Below are positions 23,502 to 35,783 of a stretch of DNA of 64,000 bases, one piece after another. The notes under the pieces were generated by a model. The model saw nothing but the letters and a program-made list of their open reading frames with translations, made no database searches and was not told where the DNA came from. The stretch's first letter is position 1. Each line of letters starts with the position of its first letter. Both the position numbers and the translations under genes were made by a program. Source of the DNA: Celoporthe dispersa (lineage: Eukaryota; Ascomycota; Sordariomycetes; Diaporthales; Cryphonectriaceae); contig WAID01000004.1 in NCBI GenBank assembly GCA_016584495.1, positions 3,534,001 through 3,598,000 on the forward strand, in the 5' to 3' direction.

Positions 23502-23799
23502 TTTCGACTGCGTCTTGAGTATAATAATACTTGTGTGCGAGATGAAAAGTGTAATAATACGAATAAATGCTTCCAGGGCGAAATTTTGCAAAGTATGTAG
23601 ATGAAGAAAAGAAATCCTGTCTGGATAGAGTACGACTGTACACTGTTATCTGAAGGACAAAGAATGAAAAAGATTCGAGGAGCTTTCCACATCTAGGCGA
23701 TGCGCACCTTTATATCCATCTCTGTCCCTCCAGAGTGTGCCTCAGCCGGACCACTCGTCACCAGCACCCAACATCGGATTTTTTCTTCTTCTTCTCTCT

Positions 23800-24748
23800 A
23801 TGGTTATGACTCCCCAAGGTTTCCAAAGGCTGGGCAGACTCTCAATCCTCGCACTTCTCACCGGCACACCAAAAACCTCATCTGATGATTTTACTGCAAG
23901 TAACTATCAAGGCCCGGCCCAAGCCCGGATCTGCATCGCACAGCCTTGTTTCCGATGGCAGCCTCGTCTGGGCTACTATGACTTCTCTTTTCCACCACGC
24001 CAAGTGAGATGGACGTGCCTCAGTTCGCCCTTTGGTGCACAAATTTCTTTTTCGTTACATGTGTGAGCGAATCGCAATCCCTCTTTCCAGGTGCCTCCGG
24101 ATCAAGCTCACGGATCAACAGGAAACCATCCGCTCGGGCCAAGCAGACCAGCACTTGGCTCCAAGAACTTGGCAGCCTCGGGAGTGACCTTGGCGGGGGC
24201 GCCTTCGTCGTACAACAGCGTCCTTGGCACATGCGCTCCGTATCAGATCGCAGGAAAGCACGGCCACCAAGACCACCCCTCCAAGAATATTCCAAGAGTT
24301 CTTGTTGTTTCGCTATGCTACAACGGCGACACGGGCCTCGCCTCCTCCCACACCTTGGGATCTGGATCCGTGATCTGCGCCGAGAGCGCCACCAGGAGCC
24401 GGCTGATCTACGAAACAGATCGCCGTTACACCGGACAAGATCTCCTTCGCTGGCGATGAATCACGAGAACACATGGCAGTATGCGTCTTCGGAGGCCGTG
24501 AGACCGGAATTGAGGAGTTCCTTTTGTGGCAGCGAAGAGGGACTGGGATGTACATATCCAAAACGGACCACGAGCAGGTAATGTCATCAAGTTGGGATTA
24601 TTATTCTTGTCTGCAAGTCATTGAGTGTCTGTGGTCTTTTTGGTCTTTATTTTTAGAGCTGTATGCTGACACTGCCCTTCTATACCTCATCCAAGTCAGA
24701 GACGGACTCATGGAATGAGAATCAGTTCTCTCCAACAAGATATGCTGC

Positions 24749-24761
<13 letters not shown>
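23800..24761 (+). CDS. Tentative spliced gene of unknown function
   Basis: The product is not recognised. A model with exons 23800-24003, 24091-24369, 24419-24577 and 24657-24761 stays open for 248 residues. All three introns fall in phase 0 and have GT..AG ends (GTGAGA..TTTCCAG, GTGATC..AAACAG, GTAATG..TTTTTAG). The first and third introns look good; the second is short (49 bases) with a weak donor. Without it the frame ends at 24459. The product is weakly hydrophobic near its start and has scattered cysteines. Its last exon would overlap the end of the convergent oxidoreductase gene by 13 bases, which argues against it. It could be a real lineage-specific gene, a decayed gene, or chance. 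Confidence 0.25.
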
Positions 24762-26298
<1,537 letters not shown>

Positions 26299-27232
26299 GT
26301 TGATGATCTTGGGTTCGCGGGATGGAATTTCACTACCGGATCAGCAATTTGATTTAAATGGGTGTCAAAGCACACGATGATGACCCGGAAGAATGTCGAG
26401 TCGATGAAGTGCGTTTAAATAGATTTCAAGTGCGGCCCGTACATCAACATCTAACAACAACCGTCAGTGTTGTCTCCACTGATTAATAATGTCGGTGTAG
26501 GTTTCCTTGTGGATCTTACCAAGAAATGATATTGAGCTGCGGCGCTCTCGGAGATGTTGGTATCAGGAAGGAAGAAATATACACCCTCAGGGAGTCATGT
26601 CGTCATTCCCAGGCAAGCCCTGGACCAGATCGGAAGATAAAATCGGGTAAAAAACTCGACGCACGGCACAGCATTGAACGAAGGCGGAGAAGGTAAGATA
26701 CCTGCAGTGGATCACCTCGGCCAGAATCGCCATCATGTTTGTTATACCGGTCCTTTATCGTGACAACCTGTGCAGACTCTTTTCGTGCCGCCTCCTCGAG
26801 ATGACAGCAGCTGCTGCACTGCACAAACTCTGCAGACATCAGCCGATTCTGATAATTATATTCATCACTAAACTTGCCCGGGCCATTCTCCTCTGCAGCT
26901 TGGCCATATAGGACCAGCAGGAGAGACATGGGTGAGGGGCAGGCTGGGCTGGTCAGTAAAAGTGGAATCACCACCTCCAGCAAAAAGAATGGAAAGGAAG
27001 GATTGTTGTTGGCGATGATGTTGATGAGGAAAAGTCCCCTAGTGCAGTTTGGCCCTGGTAATTACCCCTGTAAGTAGGAACTGCAACCCTTGTTGCTTGT
27101 TCCTTCCTGCCCACACCAACCAGTTCAACTATCCGCAATAGCCGCTCGCACCACCTCCTTCCCTTCTTTTCTAACCCCCCACAGCCATTTACACCTTCCC
27201 TCAAACATCAGGCCAGAATGCCTCCTCGGCAG
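26299..27232. other. Intergenic region upstream of the OYE gene
   Basis: It contains the OYE promoter on the minus strand and the 3' flank of the TENA-like gene. The minus frame at 26603-26983 has no family match and weak coding character. Nothing else was recognised. Confidence 0.5.
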
Positions 27233-28093
27233 TCAGAAGTTCCCCCACACCGCCTCTGCCCTCGAGGCCAGAGAGGTCCTCACGCCCTCCCCCAGCTCGC
27301 CGACAGCCTCCAGGACGGCAGAGTCGATAATGCCCGCCAGCTGCTGTACAAACTGCACAAACCCTTCGTTGGCCCAGTTGGGTATGAATTCGGCCCGCAG
27401 TGCCCCTCCGTCTGCGTCCTGACGGGGCGACGACGCTGCTGCTGCTGCTGCTGCTACGTTGTCGTTCCCATCTTGCTGGCGGGATCTTGCCCACGCCCAC
27501 GCTTCCGAGTAGACCTTCTCAGTGCCCCAGAACACCACCGCGGCCTCCAGCCACGAGAGAGCGCGGCAGGGCAGGCCTCTGTCGTCGTCGGCGGTGGCGG
27601 GGAGGCGCGGCACGGAGCTGAACAGCTTCTCGAACAGCTTCAGGCCGGGCAGCTTTGCGCCGTCTGGGACCACCTGCCGTACGTCTCGGCCAGTCCCCCT
27701 CGCCACGGTCTCCGTCTCGAGGTCGATGGAGATGCCGTACCTGCGAGCCACCTCGATAAAGAAGCGCTCTTCGCGGCGGAGACCCGCGAGGGACTGGATC
27801 AGCCAGTCGACCAGCTGCGTCTCGGGGGCTGCCGTGTCCGCCGCGTCGTGGGCCTCAGGAGGGGCTGTCGTCTGCGGCAGGTCAACGAGGGCGAGGGTCC
27901 GTCCTGCTGCCCTGATGTAGGCGTGGATGTAGAGCCTGTCGTTGGCCAGCCACTTGCCTAAGGTGTCGGTGGGGATGCGCCCCTCTCCTGCGGCCTTTAG
28001 GAAGGGGTGTTGTGTCGCAGCCTCGTAGGCTGGTCGGTCGAGGACAGGAGGTGAGCGGTAAGAGACCAAGAGGGTGTCGAAGCCATGATGCAT
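27233..28093 (-). CDS. TENA/THI-4 family (heme-oxygenase-like fold) protein
   Basis: A single exon of 286 residues starts at the ATG at 28093 (MHHGFDTLL); codons upstream are open but lack another ATG. The opening matches the family: a short lead followed by YEAATQHPFLKAAGEGRIPTDTLGKWLANDRLYIHAYIRAAG, the typical first helices of the TENA/THI-4/PQQC fold. The late motif SEAWAWAR and FIPNWANEGFVQFVQQL give the conserved WxNxxF region. Some members are thiaminase-II enzymes that recycle thiamine pyrimidines; many fungal ones have no known activity. An Ala-rich insert near residues 215-235 comes from GCN repeats. The substrate is not predicted. The SRPBCC gene lies upstream on the same strand. 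Confidence 0.8.
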   Translation of the reverse strand: MHHGFDTLLVSYRSPPVLDRPAYEAATQHPFLKAAGEGRIPTDTLGKWLANDRLYIHAYIRAAGRTLALVDLPQTTAPPEAHDAADTAAPETQLVDWLIQSLAGLRREERFFIEVARRYGISIDLETETVARGTGRDVRQVVPDGAKLPGLKLFEKLFSSVPRLPATADDDRGLPCRALSWLEAAVVFWGTEKVYSEAWAWARSRQQDGNDNVAAAAAAASSPRQDADGGALRAEFIPNWANEGFVQFVQQLAGIIDSAVLEAVGELGEGVRTSLASRAEAVWGNF

Positions 28094-28335
28094 ATGGATA
28101 TGGACGTGGGCTTCGTCTGACGAGTGCCAGGGCTCGTCGATAGACCAGCTCGAACCAGAAATCAAACTAATTAGGTGACGTCGTGCTTACGAGATAACTG
28201 TGCGAGTCTGGACCCGAACCCTACTTGTTAATTACACGATGAATCCTGTCTGTTCAATGCTATTCACGTACAACCCGTAGGGGACCTTCTGCCTCTGTCC
28301 TTTCTGGTATCACACAGCAGGAGATCAGGCGCAGC

Positions 28336-28900
28336 TCATCTACGCTCCCACTTCCCCACGCTACCCAGGTTTGTCTTATCGACCTTCTCGCCCCGTGCCG
28401 TCTTAACCAGCCCGTCCAGCCAGTCCTGGTGGCCCAACAGCATCACGTTCGGCTTGTCTTCGCTCATCTCGGCAAACACACTGCCGACCTGGCTCTCCTG
28501 CGTCAGGATCCGCACCCGCCCGCCGTCCAGGTCCTCCACGAGCCACGCGTGGTACACCTGCAGCCCACCCGCGTCCGCCATCCACGCAAGCCGCCCAGGC
28601 GCTCCCTCTCCTGCCGGGGCCACCGACTCCTCGACGGAGCAGTCCAGGGGAGGAAACCCAAAGGTGCTGAACTTGAACACGTCGCCCTTTTCCAGCAGGG
28701 GGTCCGGACGGGGGTGGTGTGATCTGCTGGCAGTTCTTGTAGTAGGTTTCCCACCTGGTGATGTCGTCGAGTAGGGCCCAGATCTGGGCTGCCGTGATGC
28801 CCTTGGCGATGCGCTCGTTGGACACGAAGTTGTCTGTGAGGCCGGGGGTGAATTTGGAGGGCCAGATGATGGCGGACTGGCTGTGGTTGGAGCCTGACAT
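28336..28900 (-). CDS. SRPBCC (polyketide cyclase-like) protein, one-base frameshift
   Basis: The protein starts at the ATG at 28900 (MSGSNHSQSAIIWPSKF) and continues through TPGLTDNFVSNERIAKGITAAQ and WETYYKNC, typical of fungal START/SRPBCC small-molecule-binding proteins. At the G run 28710-28714 (C5 on the coding strand) the frame breaks. The continuation FKFSTFGFPPLDC, YHAWLVEDLDGGRVRILTQESQ and LLGHQDWLDGL is one base out of phase. Dropping one C gives 187 residues, a normal length for the family, and a smooth join (ITPPRPDPLLEKGDVF). The ligand is unknown. One extra base in a homopolymer suggests assembly error, though a damaged allele is possible. Confidence 0.78.
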
Positions 28901-30183
28901 GGTCGGATGTGGTTTTATGCGGTGCAGCAGGCACACTTATGTAAATTGTGACGGATGCAGGTTCCGCGTGAAGTCGTCTGGTCTGCCTTTCGACCTCAAG
29001 AATCTAGACGTAGTGTATACTTGGATGAATTTGAGAAGCTGGCGTCCTCTGTTCATGACGAGACCATGCTCATCACCTTCTCTTTAATACGCCGTTGTTC
29101 CCCCAGGCCGGCAATATGTTTTGCCATTGGCCCGCAACTAGCACAACCGTATTGGTAAGACACGCTGACTACTCCCGCACGCGTGCTTTGAACTTTTCTC
29201 TCCCATGGCCAGACCAAGAAGAAGGTCGGACCCGTACCTGGGAGCGTGGTGAAGAGGATACCGTGCTGCCTTTACGTAACACTTGCTGAATAATTCAAGC
29301 TTCTCGTGTCTGTCATTTCAAGAAACTACTGCATGGTCTGGGGTTCGTTTGACGATGCGTACTTCCACCACCTTCAGGGTCTCCAAGAAAAGGGCTGCGC
29401 CTAAATAAGCTTGGATATGTAAGCTTACTTCACCCGGTCTAGGAGATATCGGCTTTCGAGGATGATGAGCAGCGTCATGTGCTGCAAACCAGATGCTGGG
29501 TAGCTGCATCGTCTACAGCCGACAGCTTATGATCGCCGTCCTGGGAGGCGATGTACCGCGTGGGATCAATCTGACCAGACAGCCAGCCCCGAGCCGAAGG
29601 ATCCCCCACAACAGTCGTCTCGAGGCCGAGGGGATCTCCGAAGCGGGAGACGTACCACGGAGGCGGGCGGTCGGTATGCTGCCGCATGCCCTCGGCGACC
29701 CGAGATTAAAACCGAAGTGCCCGGAGCTAGGAGACGAGGCTGTACTTCACTGCATCTTACACAGGCCAGGATAATTGAACCACAACATCGCTCCAAAAGA
29801 TCTCCGAGGCCAGCATACAGCTCTCGTCGTAGTGCTGCCTATTCGGACATAATCTGTCCTGCCGTGGCTTGTCTCCTCGTACATGTTGTTTGCACACCAC
29901 CATAAGGTTGTTGTGGTAGATGTGAGAACGGCTCGTGTCAGCTCGGCGTTGCGAGCGAAGCTGCCATCGCTCAGCATGTGTCTCCGAAATGGGCCAGACT
30001 GATAGACGCAGACTTTGGGTACTTAAGCGTGGCAGTCCTGCTCCTTGACAGAAATTTCTCAAAAGACCAATGAGTGGTATAATAGTTTTGCATACCCATC
30101 AACAGATATCTGTTGATTGAGCACTCCAGAAACACTTTGCATCCCATCTCAAGCTCTTGTCAGCCTTGCGCCACGCTATAAAT
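28901..30183. other. Divergent intergenic region between SRPBCC and DUF5519 genes
   Basis: The flanking genes point away from this 1.3-kb stretch. Short frames on both strands have no family match or coding bias. No repeats stand out. A TATAAAT-like run lies just before the DUF5519 start (about 30176-30183). Confidence 0.5.
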
Positions 30184-30970
30184 ATGGAAGCCTTTCACTC
30201 CGTTGAGGCCTTCATCAGGAGTCGACCTCTCCTCAGCGCAGCCGGGGCATTCGTCCTCGGGGCCGGGATCATCGCCTACCAGGACTATCGGTCGTACGTA
30301 GCCCTTGGGCCCCACGGGCTGCCCGACACGTTCTGGGGCTGGTACAGACAGCTCCAGATGAGCCGCAAGTCGCGCAAGGACACTACAGTTCCGGCCCCTT
30401 ACAACCTCGACAAGGTGGCGGGTCCCCACGACCACACCAGCTACCTGCCACGGTCCCACTCGGAGGCCCTGAGCTGGCGGCCGGGCAACAAGGCACCGCA
30501 GATCCCAGGCTTCGTCGCACCGCAGAGACAAGTGACGGACCAGGCGAGCAGCGCAACCAAGAAAAACCATGTTCGAATTCCTCGACACGCTGGTCGCCGC
30601 GAACCCGGAGGTGTTGCAGACGCAGATGTCGGTGCTGGAGGGGCCAGTCCCGGCAATGGGGATGAAGGGGTTCGGGACAGTGCCTGAAAGCTCTAGGCCC
30701 AAGGTGCTCAGGCAGACGCGAGGTGAGATGTGCCACATCCACCCTCCAGACGGCAGCACGCATCTGCTGCTCAGCCTTGCAGACCAGAAGAGGGTGATCG
30801 AGCTGGGCTGGGGACGTCGGCACCGGCTCAGCGGAGGAGGACTCCTGCCCTGGAACTACACGCTCATATACGCTCCTCGTAATGAGGACGAGGTAGCGGT
30901 CTGGAAGAGGATCGTCAAGAGTGCGGCCAGCTTCTGCTGCGCTGACGTGTCTGAGATCCAGGCTCCTTGA
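30184..30970 (+). CDS. Luciferase-domain (DUF5519) membrane protein, one-base frameshift
   Basis: The first part starts at the ATG at 30184 and has one N-terminal membrane helix (LLSAAGAFVLGAGIIAY, about residues 15-33), then YVALGPHGLP and PQIPGFVAPQRQ. The second part, one base out of phase, contains MCHIHPPDGSTHLLLSLADQKRVIELGWGRRHRLSGG and LPWNYTLIYAPRNEDEV, the signature of the fungal luciferase-like DUF5519 domain. The break falls at the run of five A at 30562-30566. Removing one A joins TKK to TMFEFLDTL and gives 261 residues. Despite the name, light emission is not implied and the activity is unknown. A homopolymer insertion suggests sequencing error. Confidence 0.8.
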
Positions 30971-32246
30971 GCGGGTACAGTCGACATGACCAGTGACGTT
31001 TTCGAGTGGGATGGAAGGTTGGACTGATTGCTGGAGGCATTGTATAGAATTCAAGTATCTAGAGGATCAGTAAAGATCAGATGTTCCCTTTTTCTCCCCC
31101 CTACAAGTCGTCCGTGTCTCTGAAGACTATGTTTTCTTCTTCCCTTTTTTCTCGATCGTGATTTGTAGGAGCTCTAGGAGCCTCGCCCAGGTCGAAGAAG
31201 ATATCCACAGGCGAGGACTATGATGGTCCAGTCGGTAGTGTTTGTTCTTGCAGCTGTTGTCTGTGACCAGAAGTCACATTCTTCCCATGCCCAGCTTCCT
31301 CTCCAGCTCGACACAAAACGCACCGAGAGGGAGAGGCCCTCTAGAAGAAGACTCGTGGTGTGAAGGATGAGGAGTAGCCGGTAGAAGGAGCTGCGTGGGA
31401 TCGGAATGAAGATGATGAGAGTAAAAGCACAAACTTGCCTTCTATTGACCTACCAGGAGATTATCATATAGGGATGGAGACACGGACTGGTATCGCCCGG
31501 GTTGTAGTAAGTAGCAGCGTTGGTGTGAAGGTTTCATGATGTAGGGGGGAGCAAAATGGCAAAAAAAATGTGTTGATGCAGTATTGACAAAGTTTTGGGT
31601 GGGTTGTTATTAACTTATGTAAGCACACGACCCCTGCCATGCTAGTGCTGGGTAAGCTCAGCTAAGCTGGTTGGCCCGTGCTTTCCGCAGCAGCAGCACC
31701 GTTGACAGTGACGAAGCAGCAGCAACATCACTGTCGACCGAGTCGGAGGGCCGTCGTCGCCGTGGGAAACTCTAATTTGGCCCGAGCATTCAAGCCTGCT
31801 CATTGATTTGCTTGTGAGCGCATTGCAGTGGTACTCCCGTCTTTATTTACTGTTGACTTTCCTCTCTCTCTCTCTTTCCACTTCTTGTACGCAGGTCATC
31901 TTCCCTCGCCGCCTCTGTATCTCAACCCACCGCCAGGTCTTCGTCATCTTTGCCCTCTCTCTACCGCTCTCCTCCACCTCTTCCTCCTCCCAACACCTGC
32001 GCACCAACGATCAGCTGATCTGCTCACCCGCTGCGACTGCGACGCCAAGCGACACGCCCTTCTCGAAGGTACAAACCTGCGCTACGCTTCTTTGTGTAGC
32101 GCGTCAGCTTCAGCGTTCGCCTGTTGGACGGGGAAAGGAGAAGAGGGGCAGCACGGCACCTGAAAGAGGAGGTTTCCAAGGACAAGAGATAGAAGTAGGC
32201 ACAAGGAGAGGCTTTACCACCACAACAACATACCAGGTCCGAAGGC
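30971..32246. other. Intergenic region upstream of VPS35
   Basis: This covers the DUF5519 3' flank and the VPS35 promoter and leader. CT-rich tracts near 31850-32000 are typical of fungal promoters. A possible leader intron (GTACAA near 32070 to TACCAG near 32236) could be present but is not certain. No other gene is seen. Confidence 0.5.
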
Positions 32247-35192
32247 ATGGCTGCTCCCGCCCCGCCAGAGGACCAGGTCCGCCTGCTGAGCGATGCCCTC
32301 GAGGCAGTCCGCCACCAGACCGGCCTGATGCGCAAGTGCCTCGACATGCCCGGCAAGCTCATGGATGCCCTCAAGTGCTGGTAGGTCGCTGTCCGCCCCA
32401 TGTCCATCACCACAGGCCCCTCTCCCCCCGTCGCTCTCTACCCCCTGGGGATCACTGACACGATCATCGTCTCCTGACAGCTCTACCCTCGTTTCCGAGC
32501 TCCGCACCTCCAGCCTCGGCCCCAAACAGTACTATGAACTCTACATGGCTGTTTTCGATGCCATGCGCTACCTGTCCGTCCACCTCCGTGAGAACCACCC
32601 CGTCAACCATCTCGCCGACCTCTACGAACTCGTCCAGTATGCGGGCAACATCGTCCCCCGCCTCTACCTCATGATCACCGTCGGCACCGCCTATATGTCC
32701 ATCGACGGCGCACCTGTGAAAGAGCTCATGAAGGATATGATGGACATGAGCAGGGGCGTTCAGCACCCTATCCGGGGTCTTTTCTTGCGCTACTACCTGA
32801 CCGGTCAGGCGAGGGACTCCTTACCTACCGGCGATGGCGACGGGCCAGAGGGCAACTTGCAGGACTCGATCAGCTTCGTCCTGACCAATTTCGTCGAGAT
32901 GAACAAGCTATGGGTTCGTCTGCAGCACCAGGGTCACTCCCGGGAACGCGACCTGCGCACACAGGAGCGCAAGGAGCTCCAGCTCCTCGTGGGCAGCAAC
33001 ATTGTGCGCCTGAGCCAGCTGGTCGACCTCGAGACCTACAAGCACGGCATACTGGCGCCTTTACTGGAGCAGGTGGTGCAGTGCCGCGATGTTCTGGCGC
33101 AGGAATACCTGCTTGAGGTCATCACGCAGGTCTTCCCCGACGAGTACCATCTCCACACCCTTGACCAGTTCCTCGCGGCCGTGTCGAGGCTGAACCCACA
33201 CGTCGACGTCAAGGCAATCGTGATCGGGCTAATGGACCGGCTCTCCGATTACGCCGAGAGAGAATCGCAAGGACAGGCCACAGAGGATCGGGCAAAGATG
33301 GAGGAAGAAGCCCTGGCCAGTCTCCTAGAGAAGGTCAAACTCGGGCAGGAGCAGCCAAAACCTGCAGACCATCAGCATGAGCAGCCATCCGGCACCAATG
33401 GCGACCGTTCTGAAGACGAAGCGGCCCCGGCATCCGAGCCGCAGCCCGCCGAGTCCGAATCCGAGTCTGCGCCATCAATAGCGGACACAGAGGCGACCGC
33501 TGTGGACGGGGAGGATCCCAAGACAACAGTAGAACCTCGAGGCATACCGGATAACGTGCCGCTGTACGAGATCTTCTTCGGGCAGGTGACGCATCTGGTC
33601 GAGGCACAACGTTTACCCGTGCAGGATACGATCGCCCTCCTGGTATCTCTCACAAACCTTGCTCTCAATATCTATCCCGAACGCCTCGACTACGTGGACC
33701 AGGTCCTCGATTATGCCAACGTCAAAGTCCACGAGCACACCAACAGCGCGGACTTGCACTCACCAGCCGCCCAGCAGAGCCTCCTCGCCCTGCTCCAGGC
33801 CCCTCTGAAACGATACGTCTCTATCTTTACCGCCTTGTCCCTGCCGATGTATGTGCCGCTCTTCCAGTCCCAAACGTACCCTACCAGACGTGCGGTCGCT
33901 GGCGAGGTTGCACGCACCCTCCTCAAGAACCAGACCCCGATAGCTACGACCACCCAGTTGGAAAATGTGCTTGGTGTCCTTAGTGTCCTGGTCAAAGAAG
34001 GCTCGCAGGCCCAGCCTAGATACCCTGGGGCCCCGGCGCAGGCGCGCACCATGGAGACGGACGAGACGATCGAGGAGCAAGGCTGGCTTGCCCGTCTGAT
34101 CCACCTGCTTGCCGCAGAAAACAACGACACCCAGTTCAAGCTGCTGCAGATGATACGGAAGGCCTACGCTGAGGGCAACGAGCGCATACGGACCACGACA
34201 CCTCCTCTGATCACGGCGGGTATGAAGCTGGCCCGCCGCTTCAAGGCCCGCGAGCATTTTGATGACAACTGGTCAACACAGTCATCTGCACTGTACAAGT
34301 TCATGCACTCCGCGCTGTCGCAGCTGTACACTCGCGTGAACGCCGCCGGTGCCTCTGAGCTCGCACTCAGGCTATTCTGTGCCTGCGGACAGACGGCTGA
34401 TCAGACCGGACACGAGGAGGTGGCATATGAGTTTTTTGCGCAAGCCTTCACCGTGTACGAGGAGGCTATCAGCGACTCCAAGGCGCAGTTCCAGGCTGTG
34501 TGCGTAATCGCCTCGGCGCTGCATCAGACACGTCATTTTGGCAAGGAGAACTACGACACCCTGATCACCAAGTGCGCCCAGCATGCTAGTAAACTGCTAC
34601 GGAAACCAGATCAGTGCCGAGCCGTGTATCTAGCCAGTCACCTGTGGTGGGCGAACCCCATTGCCGCCAATGGAGAGGGAGGACGAGAAGAATGTGAGCT
34701 CAACATCCTTTATAATCCACCTCACAGCCGAGCCTACCCGTTGGGTTTTTGGTTTTCTTTTTATAATTTTTTATACTGACCGGACGAATCTTACAGCTCT
34801 ACCGTGACGGCAAGAGGGTTCTTGAATGCCTGCAACGAGCCCTCCGCGTTGCTGACTCCTGTATGGAGACGGCGGCGTCTATTGAGCTCTTTGTAGAGAT
34901 TCTTGACAGATATGTGTACTATTTTGACCAACACAACGAAGCAGTAAGAAACAATCCGAGCTGCCTCAACTTTTTTTTGATTATTATTTTGATATGGGCG
35001 ATATTAATTCAAAAGTCACCATCACAGGTCACCACCAAATACCTGAACGGGCTGATCGAGCTCATCCACTCCAACCTCGCCGGCAACCAGCAGGACTCGG
35101 CATCCATCGAGAACAGCAAGAAGCATTTCTACCACACCCTAGAGATCATCAAGAGTAAGGAGTACGAGGGTATCGTGCTGACCCCGAAATGA
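32247..35192 (+). CDS. vps35: VPS35, retromer cargo-recognition subunit; one-base frameshift
   Basis: VPS35 is the alpha-solenoid core of retromer, which returns sorting receptors from endosomes to the Golgi. Exons are 32247-32380, 32481-34693, 34797-34943 and 35028-35192. Start context is GAAGGCATGG. Near residue 103 is [10 protein letters not shown], the VPS26-binding motif; [29 protein letters not shown] and the C-terminal YVYYFDQ and [15 protein letters not shown] are family hallmarks. An acidic, low-complexity insert lies at about residues 330-390. At the end of exon 2 the frame is wrong for the next exon. Removing one G from 34677-34679 gives NGEEDEKN joined to [16 protein letters not shown], as in relatives, and 885 residues. 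A disabled copy of this conserved gene is unlikely, so the extra base is probably an error. Confidence 0.95.
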
Positions 35193-35783
35193 AGAGAAGG
35201 CCAGGGGCCAGCGGGAGTAACGGTACAGCTAGAGAGGTAGATGCGTGATGTGATGGGTCCATACAAAGTCGCAAGGTTGGGTTGGGCGGATGGCTGTATT
35301 TTATTTTATTTTCCTTTCCTTTTCAGGAGGAGGAGGGGGGGTGGGTGGGCCAATGGTGTTCAAAGTCTAGGGTAGGCTGAGGGAAGGAAAATGGAGAGGA
35401 GGAAGACTCGGGGAGACCTTGTCAGCCCACTGCGGAAGCACAATGACATATACAACTGCAAGCGTCAGCCAGCTACGCATCTTTGTGTTCTTTCTTGTAA
35501 ATACTCAGAATACTTGTAATGATGACGCCTCTTTCGTAAGACTTGTCACAAGTGGTGCTGCTCCAGGGCATACATGTGGATGTCAATGTCTTTTGAGTCT
35601 TGTATATACGGCACGAAATAATCTAAGATGTTCCCCTAACGCCGTGCGATGCCATGCCGTGGTTCAGAAAGTATATATACCTTGACGCCCATGTCCATTT
35701 CCCTCCTTTTCCCGCACCCCCTTTCCCACTCTTTCTCGTCGGTCATCCAAGAGATACAGCCCGACAGCGCGCAAGTTCTCTTC
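35193..35783. other. Convergent 3' region of VPS35 and M28 peptidase genes
   Basis: The two genes end toward each other here. It holds G-rich and T-rich runs suited to 3' UTRs. No gene is seen. Confidence 0.7.

Noticed and set aside
27218..27961. 247-codon plus-strand frame opposite the TENA-like gene
   Set aside because: Antisense shadow; the minus strand matches the TENA/THI-4 family.
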